A stretch of DNA of 64,000 nucleotides from the NCBI GenBank assembly GCA_001600415.1, contig BCJX01000018.1:176310-240309 (forward strand), written 5' to 3'. The notes beneath the pieces are model-generated. The model saw nothing but the letters and a program-made list of their open reading frames with translations, was not told where the DNA came from and did not search any database. Positions 1-11,671 of this stretch are shown here, piece by piece. The DNA is from Pascua guehoae. Taxonomy: Eukaryota > Basidiomycota > Tremellomycetes > Trichosporonales > Trichosporonaceae. The translations under genes and the position numbers were made by a program. The stretch's first letter is position 1. The number at the start of each line of letters is the position of its first letter.

Positions 1-495
1 GGGGGGGGGAGCGCGGGGCGGTTGGGTAGGGAAGGTTGAGAAAGCAGCGAGAGAGGCGATGGCAAGCTAGCTAGCCTCGGAACTGCACCCCTCCGACAAC
101 TCGCACTCACCTTGATAGCGTGCTCGACGGCCTTGGCAACCTCGCCCTTACTGTCCCGTCAGCGTGTGCGATGCGATGGAGAGCAGTGGCTCGACTCACG
201 GGGACTGCCACTGTAGTGTCAAGCCGGGGGATACGCGGCGAGTTTGGATGTGCGGCGTCGCAGAGTGCAGCGTGCAGCGTGGAGAGCGAGCAGACGGTGG
301 GACGTGGGACGTGGATGTGGGATGCGGAGAGGAGAGGAGATGTCAGCACTCGTCCAGTCTCGAGCTCGCTACCGCGCGCTACAGGCCGGCGCAGCTGCAG
401 CAGCGGCAGCGGGGGCGGTGGTGACATACCGTGCCGAGGCCGATGACGGGGATCTTGCGGCCGTCCGAGAGCGTAAAGTGGGTAGGGACAGACAT
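1..495 (-). CDS. Aldo-keto reductase, 5' part only (runs off the left edge)
   Basis: N-terminus of an aldo-keto reductase, the NADPH-dependent family that reduces aldehydes and ketones in the cytosol. Three exons are visible on the minus strand: 495-430, 210-200 and 150-111. They join in frame to read MSVPTHFTLSDGRKIPVIGL, then GT, then WQSPKGEVAKAVEHAIK. This matches the family opening (strand, Gly-Leu-Gly-Thr-Trp turn, first helix before the catalytic Asp of the GYRHID region). Exon 2 is a micro-exon of only 11 nt that supplies the Trp-Gln-Ser, with TACAG before it and GTGAGT after it. Bases 1-110 are intron. The catalytic tetrad lies outside the window, so substrate cannot be guessed. Known: family identity from the N-terminal motif. 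Inferred: that the rest of the gene is intact. Confidence 0.85.
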
Positions 496-580
496 TGTGG
501 GCGTATGGATGTGCGAACAGTTGGTCTAGGTGGAGAAGGTGGTGGATGGGGAGAGAAGGGGGGAGATGCTGAGAGGAGAG

Positions 581-587
581 CTATATA
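581..587 (-). promoter_or_regulatory. TATA box of the aldo-keto reductase gene
   Basis: The minus strand reads TATATAG about 90 nt upstream of the ATG at 495, a normal spacing for a fungal core promoter. No other gene starts nearby. Confidence 0.55.
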
Positions 588-2077
588 CCCGCCGGCGGGG
601 CGGGCCGAGGACAGGGCCCAGGGGTGAATGGACCGAGGGCGGGGGCCGCGAGGTGGGGGGGTGTGGGTGTGGGTACGCTGCGGTAGGTTGCGGCAATGGG
701 CGGGGGCTGGACAGAGGGGAAGAGGGCTGTCTGCAGTAGTCTGTCGTCTGCCTCTGTGGCTCCCAGGCTTTGCTGAAGAGCAGTCGTTTCCAGGGCAGGA
801 TGCGTCATGACAGCCTGTCAGTCACCCACACACCCCACCTCCCTCGGTCCGCCTGCTGCACCTCGCCAGCCACTCGTCGGGGCTTCTGCCGGTGCCTCGG
901 TGTAATCTCGGCATGTTGCCGGTTTTCCACCGCTCCAACATCCACCCCTCTCGACCAACTGGGAGAATGCGAGATGGCAGCCGTGTCGCGTGTCGGCGCT
1001 TTGGGTTCATGTCGACGCGCAAGAGACACACGTCTGCGTGCGCGTCTGCTCGCTCCGCTAGCTCTGCTCGTTGTGGTCTGGTAGGGTTCGGGAGGTTGCG
1101 CCTTGATCGTCAGGCATGCCCTCATGCCCAGGATGGTACATGCAGTGCAGCATGGTACGGAACACTTGCCCTGGCCAACTTGCAAAGTACACTTGAGCCT
1201 GCATCGCTGGAATCCCGATCCTCGGCGCAACAAACGGCAACCCCTCGCCTGGCAGGCGAGCACTGCTATCTCAGTCCGTACGCCGCGTCCATAGCCTATC
1301 CTCCGGTACTCACACCCCTCCCTCCCTCCCTCCCTACGATGCTCGTGCTCGTTCTTCTGTTTCTTGACTCGGCATGCAGCTGGAACACGCGCCCCTATTG
1401 CCTGTTCTGTTTCCCAGCTTGTCTTTGCCTGACGTGCCGCCGTTGCTCATGCTCGGCTGCTTGCCTCCTTGGCCCTTGTTCAATCACCCGTTTATCCGCC
1501 GTTGCGCCGGGCGATATCCGCCAGGACACGGACGCGAGGGAGCGCGACGAGGACGTGTGCGAGTGCGAGCGAGTCTCTACGCGATCCGGCCACCGGCGTC
1601 GTGTGGCCGGCACGGCTTGTAAATTCTAGCATGGTAGCATGGTCGTGGGTGGGATATCATTTGTTGGCGTCTGCCCGATCGCTCGGCGTGGTGGCTTGTG
1701 AAAATTGCAATCCTACCATGTCCGCAGCATCTGTCCGCATGCTCGCAATCGCGCATAAAAGCAGGCGCCACGTTTCCCCGCGGGCAACGCTGCACCCTCG
1801 TCGATGCAGTCACGTACCCCTCGACGCCCATCCTCTGCACCTCTCTCCCCGTCAGTCTACATTGTCATCTTTGCATATGGCGACCCCCGAGCGACTAAGT
1901 CTACACACTCGGGCGGCGCAACACGACACGCCGACGGCGCTCTACATGGCCACATGCACGCACGCACATGGCACTTGACTAACCCCATGCGGCAGAGTAG
2001 TCGCCTCCTCACTCACTCCCAGACTACTCGACACACTGCACACGACAACCGCAACTGAAACTCGCCTCGCCTCGCGC
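588..2077. other. Intergenic region without a supported gene
   Basis: Lies between the aldo-keto reductase promoter and the 3' end of the bromodomain gene. It contains G-rich and (CCCT)n-like runs around 1316-1340. Several long open frames exist on both strands, including one of 245 codons at 892-1629, but they have no recognisable motif and no convincing exon structure. I see no RNA gene here. Confidence 0.5.
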
Positions 2078-4657
2078 CTACTCCTCATCGCTCGACTCCT
2101 CCTCGCTGCTCGACATGTCCTCGTCAAAGCCGCCGCCGCCGCCGCCAGCGGTCGCGCCACCGCTGCGGCCCTCAAACGTCTGGAGCTGCGCCTCCATCTT
2201 GCGAATGCGGTCCGCCTCTTCTTGCTCGTTCAGGTGCTTGCGCCCGGGCGCACCGCCAAAGCCAGACTTGCGCGCGGCAGGCTTGACCTTCTTGCCTCGG
2301 CCCTTGCGACCGCGGCACACGAGGTTGTACAGCTTGATCACCGTCGTCGCAGGAAGCGAGTCAATGTCGAGCTCAATCTCCTGGTCCTAAAGATGTCAGT
2401 CACGCGCGTCTAGTGTGTCAAAACCGCCGTTTGTTTACACTCACGCCTGAAATGTTGGTCGTGGCCTGGATAATGGCCACGGCCTGGCTGAGGACCTCGG
2501 CCTCGGCGACCTGAATCTTCTCGGCGAGCTCCTGCTTCTGCTGAATGGTAATGCTCTGCACCTCATCATCGCTGTCGTCGTCCTCGCGGTACGCAGGCTC
2601 CTTCTGCTTGCGTGGCTTCTTGGCCACACCGTTGCCGTTGGCGCCTGGCGACGCCTTTGTGGTCGTCGAGTACTTGCGGCTCGCAGCAGCAGGCTTGGCC
2701 TGCTTTGGCGCCGGCTTGGACTTGGCCGGTGCCTTCTTGGGCGCCGGCTTGCGCGACAGGCGTGCCTCGAGCTCGGCAATTTCGCGATCGAGCGCCGCTC
2801 GCTCCGCCTTTGCTGCACGCAAACGAGCCGCTGTGTGGGTCAGTGTGTGTCCGTCCTCCATGTGGTCGTTCGCACTCACCATCCTTGTCCTCGTCCTCCG
2901 ACTCGGGGTCCTCTGCAATCGGAGACTCGCTGACCTCGCGGGGCGGTGGCTCGACATGCTTTGGGGGCATGGTCTGCAGTCGTTCCTGCCAGAGCTGGAG
3001 AAGCGCAGTGGCCGCATTGTGCACGGCATCGCCCGGGGGGTTGAACTTTGTCGCGTTCGAGACGAGAAGACGCAGGTCGGCATCAATCTCTTTAATGTCC
3101 GTGTACACATTTCGCTCGAGACGCTCCTTGATCATCAGCAAGTCGATGGGCTTCTTGATGATCTCGGTGTAGACGGGGAGCGCCTTGATGACTTCGGAAA
3201 TAGGGTACCAGAAGGGCGAGCAGACGTCGTAATATTTTTGCGACTTTTCAAACACGTTCAGTGTCCGCTGGGCCCATTGGAGCTGGGGGTCGTTGCGGCG
3301 CTTGGGCTTGCGGAGCGAGCCAGGGCCATCATAGCTGATGTCCTTGGACGGAGGAGGGTGGATTTCACGCTTTGGGCGGGTCGAGTCGGCGTCGCGGCGG
3401 ATCACCGGGGGCTGGGACATGGAGGCGCGGCGTGGGGGAGCCATCGAGGGACCGGCGGGGGAAGCAGACGCAACCGGCTGCTGTAGAGATGTGTTAGTAG
3501 TGCGATGCAGCGGAGACGCAGCAGCGAGTGGGGGGGAAGAGAATTGTGGGCGGTGGCGTAGTAGGTGGATGGAGCAATGGCGGAAATGTGCGGATTTTCG
3601 AAATTGTAATGATCATATGATCCAAAGCAGGCAGGGGGGCTTTTGTACTTACGTCAGGGGGCAGCGACCTGAGCGCCTTTTCATACGTGTCTTCAAGCTT
3701 TTGGGCCGCCTGTGAAACAACGTGGTCATACCCATTAAACTTGCGCGTATTCTCCCAAATCTGTCGCACATCCTTGGACAATTCGGCCACACTCTCATAC
3801 TTGCCCTTCGACATGTCCCACTTTGCCGCCTTGCTCTTGTCCTTGGGCATTCCACGTGGGTCCGAGACAATCAGCTTGATCTCGACCGTGCCGAGGTCCA
3901 TGGGGCGGGGGATAATCTGGTGGTAGTGGGGAATGTTGAACCGCACCGTATCGACTGGCTCGCGGAAGTTGAACGAATTGTTCGACTTGAGCATCGTACG
4001 GATCGTGCTCAGTACAAACTTGTACTGCGCCGGGGTAAACGGCGTGGTGGGGCCCGGATCACGGCGCGGCGGCTCGACATAATTCGTCCACGGGTACACG
4101 ACTGGAGGTGCGTTCGGGTCCACAGGCAGGTCGTTTGGACCGCCCGGAATCACAGGTGCAGGCACAGAACCTGCCTTGGACGGCGAGGCCTCCTTGACAC
4201 GCTTGGATTCGCCCCCGGGGAGGGCATCTCCCGGGCGCTTCAAGCTACCAGAGCTCGACGTGGCGCCGTCTACCTCACCTGCTGCGTCGATGTCCATGCT
4301 GTCTGATGTAGACTGCGTCTCGGGTGCACCGGGAATCGGGTCAAACGAAGTGTCGGCCGGAGTGGGGAAGGCGTCGGCAAGCGGGCGAGCGGGGAGTTCT
4401 GGGGCGGCTGACGCGAGGGAAGGCGCGCCGGGGGAGACGGGGGTAGGGAAGGAAGGTGGTACGGGTGTCCCGTTCGGCTGAGCCGCAGTGATCTCGGACA
4501 CGGGTGGGGAACGAGGCGAGCGAGGCGGCTCGACAATGGTCGAGGAAGGAGGTGCGTTGGCCGACTGAAGGGGGTTGAGTAGCGGCTTGGGTGGGATATG
4601 GGTCGTGTCGACCTTTGGCGCAGCGGGCTCGCCTACGGGGGAATGTTCTGCGGACAT
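2078..4657 (-). CDS. BDF1: BET-family double bromodomain protein (Bdf1-like)
   Basis: Chromatin reader that binds acetylated histone tails and supports TFIID-dependent transcription (role known for the Bdf1/BRD family). Exons 4657-3653, 3480-2880, 2830-2445 and 2386-2078 join in frame to 766 residues. Exon 1 holds bromodomain 1 (about residues 210-330), whose conserved Asn is in the KFNGYDH stretch. Exon 2 holds bromodomain 2 (about 385-500) with the KFNPPGD motif. Exon 3 is a coiled, Lys-rich region. Exon 4 carries the NET domain (DQEIELDIDSLP) and an acidic serine-rich tail. The ATG at 4657 is preferred over the in-frame ATG at 4690: a CAG acceptor at 4675 suggests the upstream ATG lies in a 5'UTR intron. 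Length is close to yeast Bdf1 (686 aa). The symbol is by family resemblance; Bdf1 versus Bdf2 cannot be told apart. Confidence 0.9.
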
Positions 4658-4674
4658 GACAGTGGTGGCGACGA

Positions 4675-5040
4675 CTGATGGATTGAACAATGGGAAGCGT
4701 AAGTACTACAGAACAAGACGAAGGGGGGATGCCCGTGTTGACACGAACAGATGCACAAAGAGTGGAGGTAGGGTAGAGGTTTGTTTGGTTTGGGGGGGTT
4801 TTTTTTCGGATGCGATAGGGTGATAACAGCGTGGTGGTGACAAGAGATACGGGTGGGAATGGGCGGTGGGTGACGGCGACAATGCAGAGACCGAGGTAAA
4901 CAAAGATTGGGTGCAGAAGGAACGGGGTCAGTCAGCGCACGTTCGTTCACACGGGAGAATGAGGGGGCGGCGGCGGCGGCAGGGCATTTGGAAAGAATAG
5001 AACATTTGGTTGTGTTTTGATGCATGGCAAGCTTACCCAC
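4675..5040 (-). other. Probable 5'UTR intron of the bromodomain gene
   Basis: On the minus strand a strong donor, CAG then GTGGGTAAG, sits at 5043-5032. A CAG acceptor at 4675 is followed 18 nt later by the ATG at 4657. Splicing would remove the in-frame upstream ATG at 4690. Inferred from splice signals only. Confidence 0.45.
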
Positions 5041-5418
5041 CTGATGGTGCACGCAGAGGACCGGATGCGACGGGGGACCCGTGGATGCCTGCCTCGAACG
5101 TAGGTGGGGGTAGTAGAAGAAAAAAAAAGACTACCCGAGGTGGATGCGGAAAGGGTGTGTGATTTTGATGATGTGACCAATGAAATGGGTGGTGACGAAA
5201 GGTGTGATGATGGTGGCGAAATGAAATGTGGTGGCGACGCCGGGGTATATGACGTTGAGGGCGGTTGTGTTGGTAGGGGTGATCTACTGTTTCAGGGTAT
5301 TTTTGGGTGACTTTGGGGTCCTTGTTTTGGTGTGGATGCAAGGGGCCTGTTGGGTGGCGAGCAAAAGTGGAGGGGGAAAGGAGACGAGAGAGCAAGTGGG
5401 TGGATGTAAAAAGGTGTT

Positions 5419-5441
5419 GGGGGGGGGGGGGGGGGGGGGGG
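5419..5441 (+). repeat. Poly-G homopolymer of 23 bases
   Basis: An uninterrupted run of G on the plus strand upstream of the bromodomain gene. Its length in the assembly should not be trusted to the base. Confidence 0.9.
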
Positions 5442-8400
5442 CCGGTGGGAGTGGATGATCGGAGCGCGCGGGCAAGACGGGCCGAGGGAAGGTAGGTAGG
5501 GGGGGTGGTGGGATTGGTTTGTTATCAACTTGTTGACTGGCCCTCCACCTTTAAAAGTTGAATGCAGCGGGGGCACACGCGCAGAGTCTGCTCGCCTTTT
5601 GTAGTTCCCATCCCCTCTCTGTCAGGGCGCCCCCCCGTCCTACCCACATACACGCACACTGACTCCAGCATTGTCGCTAGATCCTCCTCGCCTCGCCCAC
5701 CCACTTGGGCCTTGCTGCCTTTTGCGTTCCCGCCCCTTCCCTCTCCCCGGGCGCATGTGCCTTTGGTTCTGTCCGGCCACTCAGGGAAAAAAAAAAGGAC
5801 ACGCACATCAAGGCACGGCCAAACATTGGACAAAGAATCTACTCTTGCCCATGGCTATATGGCCGCAAAACGCCGAGAGCACCCTGACAACTCTGACTTG
5901 GTGTGGCTCTTTTGGGCCACTAGTGCCCCCACATCCCGCTTGCGGCCGGGCGCCCGACTGCTCTTTCGATCACCCAAAGCCGAGGGCGCTGGTTGGTTGG
6001 CCGCGGGGGCGGTGTAGGTGGATCGGTTTCCCTCTTGCGTCGCTCGCTCGCTCGCTCGCTTGCTTGGCGTGCGATGGAGCCGCCGCCAGCACAGACCGTC
6101 ACAGAACCGTTCTGGGTGGCGACAAGGCCAAAACACTTCCCAAGCACAATCACACAGCGGCACAGCATCGTCGCTGTTCCCCCGTGGACAGCGGGCGGTA
6201 CCTCCTCCTTCCCTCCCTTCCTTTCCCCCCCTCGGCGGCATCGCATAGCCACCAGTGTGTCGGTACAGAGTGGCGAGATGTGAATGGGATGGGGTGTAAT
6301 GTGATGGCGAGCAAAAGGTGAATTGGTGACGAGCAAGGTGTGAAGAGGTGTGGAAAAGGGAGAGATGGAAAGCGATGCGTGTGTCATGCAAGGCCACTCT
6401 GGCCTGCTGACCCCGGTCGCGCTCGATTGTGCTGTTGTCTGTCCATCGTGAACAATGGCAGAAGTGGTGAGAGCAATGAGCAAGATGGACGACCCTTGCT
6501 CGCATGCAGCGGCCAGCACCCAAAAACAACCCCCCATTACATTACTGTACAGGGTGCGAGTGCCAATCCAACGTGTGGGAAAGTGAATGCATGGGCAGTG
6601 TGCCTAACTACAACTTGTTAGGCTCGCAAAATAGGACCCTGGATGGGGTGGATCGCGGTGACGTAAGCGTCGGGCGGACTTTGGTTCATCGGGAGCCGCC
6701 ACAACCAGCTTCTGCGACGACGTCCACGCACTCCTCGTCAGCCGCAATAGCCTCCATCTGGACGCACAGCCGTGCACGGCGTTGCACATGGCCTTGACGG
6801 TGGTGGGAGGCTGTGCCGCCCGTGCTGCATCTCGCCGTAATCGATGGCTAGCTCGCCAAAAGTGTTGTGCAAAACAAAAGTCCCTTGTGAATATTGAGTA
6901 ATCCTCGGCCGAGCGATCAGAGCTGAGCTCCACATTTAGAACATCGATGTGTGCGCCACGTACTGATGCATTCTATAGCCCCAGAAGTATGGATTGGGGG
7001 ATGGCGATACTGGCGGGGTGACCTTGCCTTTGTGCGCCTGGTGCCCGGGGTCACTGACCACCCATTGCCGTTATCTGGAACCGTGATCGACTTCAGTTCC
7101 ATGCCACTCCTGTTACCCCGTCTCGAGTGCTGAACAATGTGGGGGCGCTCAATGCGCTACTGTACCCTTGCTTTGTTCTCTAATCCAAGGTCAACATGCA
7201 TGATAATACGACTACATCTGTGGCAGCCATGTGTCAGCAGCGCCCTCCTCGTGATCGGTCGGTCGTCCAGGCAGTCCTTACCAACTAGCTCGGCAGCATG
7301 ATAGCTTTTTACCAGCCAATTCAGCACACGCAGCGCCGTACTCTCATACTCGTCCATATCTGTCTCCCTCCGCTAATCCCCCCGGACATGGGGATGTGGA
7401 GAGTGAGAGGCGAAATAATAATATTGGCTCATTTCTCTGCACCATACATGCCATGTCGGGCCAATAACCTACCTCTACCCTCTCGTCCTGGTAGCCCGTG
7501 GCTATTGACATCTGGCGCAATACGAGTCCCTGGCAGTTGAGTTGGGACCATGTGGTCTGGCCTCTGTAGATAGTGACCAAACTGTTCACCCGTGGGACTG
7601 CACAAGCCGTGGAAGTATGTCATATCGATATATTCCTGTTGTTATTCATCGTAGCCTGGTCCAGGCTATCCAGACTGTAGCCTTCATAACGAAGCTCTTG
7701 TATTCTGCCGTCGAATATTGCTCGAAATTGCAGGACGGCGAATCTCCCACCCATTACCTAACGGGTCAGATTGAGCCGTCTCCGACAGAAGCCCAACGAG
7801 TTCCTTATCAGCAGGGCTTCAGACACAGGTAACTCTGGAAACCAACGGCCAAGTTGGCCACGCAAACCTCCGACACAAAGATGGTAATAATAGCGACTGG
7901 GGTACGTTTACGTCGCGGGGACACCAACCACTTGAGTTGGCTTTGTGAGTATTCCCATCGCCGCAAATTAATTGCGGTCTGGCGGAGTTTACGCCCCACC
8001 CAACGGGTGTCCATGCCGATCACATAACTTCTGATTTCATATTCTCACACCGTGAGAACCTGGATGAAAAGGTTGAGAACACCACTCTATTCTCGTCAAC
8101 TCGGACGTGAACATGAAGCCAGGCGAATGCGATGGTCATGGTTTCGGTTCCGGTTAATTTCAGGTATTTTATGCCTTTGTGCTACGTGGTTTAGCGAGGG
8201 ATGATTCCAAGCATAAGGATCGTACTCACACGTGCTTTAGTGAGACGCGTGAGGGGCACCTGGTGTTTCGGTGTATATCTGGGCAGTTTGCACATAGAAC
8301 CAGTGCGTGACACGGAGGAAACAAGCGAAAGTGACGAGTTGACCAACTATGTATTCTCTGGCGGGATAATTTGTGCATGCCCAGGTCCCTCAGGTGTGGT

Positions 8401-8726
8401 GTTATGAGTGCCCAGTCTTTCCACCCTTCCACGACGCTCTGCACTCGAGACGGCCAGCGAAGTTCTGAGTCCAACCCAGACGAACAGGCAATTGCTTGGC
8501 CCGTAGCCGAAGTCGGAACCGTTCTGGAGCAGGTCAGTGTGGGGATACCAGTAGCTTGCGGTGGTGTACAGTTCCCTGCACCCAGGAGACCCCTGCCTTG
8601 TGCTCACTACTCTTCCCTTGTACCCTGCATGAACCCCACCGTATGCATTCAATTTCTTCGAGGTTTCCCAAGCCCAGTAGCACAAGCACAAACCGCAGAT
8701 GACCGCCACGAATTGCCTTGGTGATG

Positions 8727-8736
8727 GTCACGTGAC
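8727..8736. promoter_or_regulatory. Perfect palindrome GTCACGTGAC (E-box/CACGTG site)
   Basis: A 10-bp perfect palindrome centred on CACGTG, about 370 bp upstream of the SEC6 start. CACGTG is the core bound by fungal bHLH factors (Cbf1/Pho4 class). That it acts on SEC6 is inference. Confidence 0.35.
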
Positions 8737-9106
8737 TTTCCCTACGCGAGCGCGTCAGGCACAGACCGCGCCAGCAACGTCACCTCTCGCGACTGAACAG
8801 TTAGCTACCATCAACTACCAGACTATTCAATCTCGACGACCACCAGTAGAGACCCCCACCATCCGCGCGGCAGGACGGGTTACCTCGACAAGATTGGAAG
8901 CACGCGACGTTGACTTGGGCCGTGCTCTTCTCCCCTCGGCGCGTGTGACTCTCGGTCGCGGATCGACACTGGCTCGCTCTCGCGCGTCATTGCTCGTTTG
9001 TGTGGTCATCGCGAACCCGTCGCCGACAGCTTGGGCGGCGTAGAGATACAAGCGTAACGGACTAAACGACGCGCGGTCGCGGATACTCGACGTAGGACTG
9101 GCGGGT

Positions 9107-11460
9107 ATGGCGACGCTGTCTGCGTCTGTGGCGGTGGGCGAGGTGCTGCGTCAGCCCGACGACCTGGTCAAGCTGGCGTCGTTCCGGAACAAGCTGCTCA
9201 AGGAGAAGGCTGCGCTCGACTCAAAGCTGGCGGAAGGTGTGCGGTCCCAGCTGGACGCGACGCGCGATGCGCTGCTGCGCCTGCAAGAGTCGCGGGCGGC
9301 GGCGGGCATGATCCGGGAGGAGATGATCGAGGTGGAGAAGCTCAAGCGGGACAAGGCCGGGGACGGCGTGGCGTTTGACAAGATTACGCGCGTGTCGTCT
9401 GTGCACCGCAACTTTACGCAGACGGCCAAGATGGTGACGCAGCTGCAGTCGATGGCGGACAAGGTCGAGCACCTGTCCGCGCTGCTGGCCGAGGACATGC
9501 AGCAGGAAGGAGGGCCGGTGGGGGTGTGTCCCAACCTGCTGCCGATCCATTTCCAGCTCCAGCAGCTCGAGGCGTTCCGGAACGAGACGATGCACGCGGC
9601 CAAGCGCGGGGATCGCGCCGACGGCGCCGTGCTGCGGCAGTGGTTTGAGCCGCTCGACCGGCTGGGCCACGACTTTGAGCAGTGGCTTTTCCAGATTTCC
9701 CAACACATTGTCGACCTCTCGCGGCACGGGTATGGCGGGACGGTCGTGCGGTTGCTCAAGATTATCGCGTTCGAGGGCCACGAGGACGAAAAGGCCGTCG
9801 CGCTGCGACTGATGCGCAAGGGCAAAAAAGGTGGAACAGGACCGGGGGCCAACGCTGCCGCGCGCGTCATCAAGAATTACCGGCACAAGCTGCTCGACAC
9901 GATGGAAAAGGCGATTGCGGGCCGGTTTGAGGCCCACTTCCAAGACCACGAGCACGACATGCTGGGATTCCTCGAGACGCTCGATTTCATGTACAAGGAC
10001 ATTATCCGGATCCAGAGCGACCTCGAGGCCCTGTTCCCGCCCGACTATGAGATTGTCCAGTGGCTCATCAAGCGGTACCACAAGCACCTGAATGCGGCGC
10101 TGCGGCGCGTCGTCGAGTCGGCCCCCGAGGCTCAGGTGCTCCTCGAGCTGCACGCGTGGACAAAAGAGTACCGCAAGTCGATGACAAAGGACCTGGGCAT
10201 TCCGGCAGAGTGGCTCACGCCGCCCCTCCTCGACGGGCGCAGCCAGGACCTGATTGAAGACTATGTCCAGCTCATCATTGCAAAGCTCGACGAGTGGACC
10301 GTAAACCTCCAAAAGGAGGAGACGGCAAAGTTCCGAAACCGCCTCACGCCGCCAAACACGTCGCCCGACGGCCTGTACGGCATGGACGGCGTGGTGGATT
10401 TCTTCCAGCTCGTCAACCAGCAGGTCGACCTGGCCATGGACTCGAAGCAGGGCGCCGTCCTCGCGCGCGTCGTGACCGAGTGCGCGCGTGTCATGCACCG
10501 CGTCCAGGCCGAGTGGATCAAGCTGCTCGCCGACGAGGCCGGGCTCCAGGCCGAGCGGCGCCCCGACGAGGTCGCCGGCGGCCTCGTAGAATACACCATG
10601 GCGCTCGCAAACGACCAGCTCCGCGCGGCCGACCACGCAGAGGCGCTCCAGGCCCGCCTCGAACCCCTCGTGTCGGACAAGTACAAGAGTGTCATTTCCG
10701 AACAGCTCAATGGCGCCATTGACGGCTACCTCGACGTGGCCAAACGGTGCACCACGACCCTCGTCGAGTTTGTCTTCAACGACCTCCGCCCCGCGACCCG
10801 CGCACTCATCACGCCAAACTGGTACACGGACCAGCTCATGCCCCAGATTGTAGAGACAATGCGCGACTATCTCGGCGACTACCAGGACCACCTCACCGCG
10901 TCCATTTTCGACATTCTCGTCGAAGACCTCCTCGACGCCTTCTTAATCATCTACCTCACCGCCCTCCGCCGCGCACCTGCAAAATCCCTCCACATGCCCG
11001 CCGCCGCACAGCACATTCGCGACGACCTCTCGGCCGCATTCGACTTTTTCGCAAAGTACAAGCAGGCCCAGGAACTCGAACACTCGTTTGAAGTCATGGA
11101 CGCCGTCGTCGCCATGATCTCGGCATCCCCCGATATGGTCTTTATGGACTATTGGTCGTTTGCGCAGCGCCACGGCCCACAGCTCCAGTTTGTAGAGGCC
11201 ATTATTCGCGCGCGCGACGACCTCGACAGGAGCACCCTCTCAGACGTCCTCGATACCATCAAGCGCAAGGTCCGCGAAGAGGGTATTGCAGACCCAGAAG
11301 AGCCGACCATTATGGTGAGTCTCACGCAAACCACCGCTTGCTCACACCCCAGGTCAAGGTGCACGGAAAGGAAGGCGGCCTCATGGCAAACCTCACAAAG
11401 GTCACAAACCTCGCGGGCAACATTGCCACCAGCGCTGGCAAATTCGCCAACCGGCCCTAG
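9107..11460 (+). CDS. SEC6: Exocyst complex subunit Sec6
   Basis: Subunit of the exocyst, which tethers secretory vesicles to the plasma membrane at growth sites. Two exons, 9107-11314 and 11353-11460, give 771 residues, close to yeast Sec6 (805) and human EXOC3 (about 750). The sequence is helical throughout: an N-terminal coiled coil (residues 20-130), then a conserved block (NLLPIHFQLQQLEAFRNET) typical of the Sec6/EXOC3 N-terminal domain. C-terminal helical-bundle modules follow (such as the segments starting PDYEIVQWLIKRYHKHL and TRALITPNWYTDQLMPQIVE). The last exon adds 35 residues (VKVHGKEGG...). No signal peptide or membrane segment. It converges on QNS1, whose stop is about 210 bp away. 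A 556-codon antisense frame here is a codon-bias shadow. The assignment rests on motif memory, not a search. Confidence 0.9.
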
Positions 11461-11671
11461 CACGCGGGCGTGCAAGGGACACCGGCGGCAAGGTGCGGCG
11501 TGTTCGGTTGCGGTGGGTCGGCGCACGGCAGTTACATTAGCATGTTCATAATACCATGTACCCATAGCCTTTTTGGCCAACAGTCAAAATGTGTCCAGAC
11601 CTCTCCGCTAGATATTGCTCTAAGCCCCCGCTCTTCCACTCCACCCTCCAGCGCCCAACCTAGTCTCCAAC

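Larger units (their letters stand above)
5041..9106. other. Divergent intergenic region, no firmly supported gene
   Basis: Lies between the divergent bromodomain and SEC6 genes. The left part (5.0-6.5 kb) is low-complexity: a poly-G run at 5419-5441, purine/pyrimidine tracts and a (CGCT)n run near 6040-6065. The part from about 6.6 to 8.7 kb is visibly less GC-rich than its surroundings and holds short disconnected frames on both strands (for example minus 8709-8347, 120 codons, and minus 7357-7157, 66 codons). I could not join them or assign them to a family. They may be a decayed gene or transposon, or nothing. Confidence 0.4.

Noticed and set aside
892..1629. 245-codon plus-strand frame
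   Set aside because: Cys/Arg/Ser-rich without family motif, overlaps equally long frames on the other strand, and shows no promoter or splice logic. Expected in GC-rich intergenic DNA.
2545..3486. 313-codon plus-strand frame
   Set aside because: Lies antisense to bromodomain exons with conserved protein content on the minus strand; a codon-bias shadow.
9221..10891. 556-codon minus-strand frame
   Set aside because: Exact antisense of the SEC6 coding exon. The G/C-ending codons of SEC6 leave the opposite frame open.
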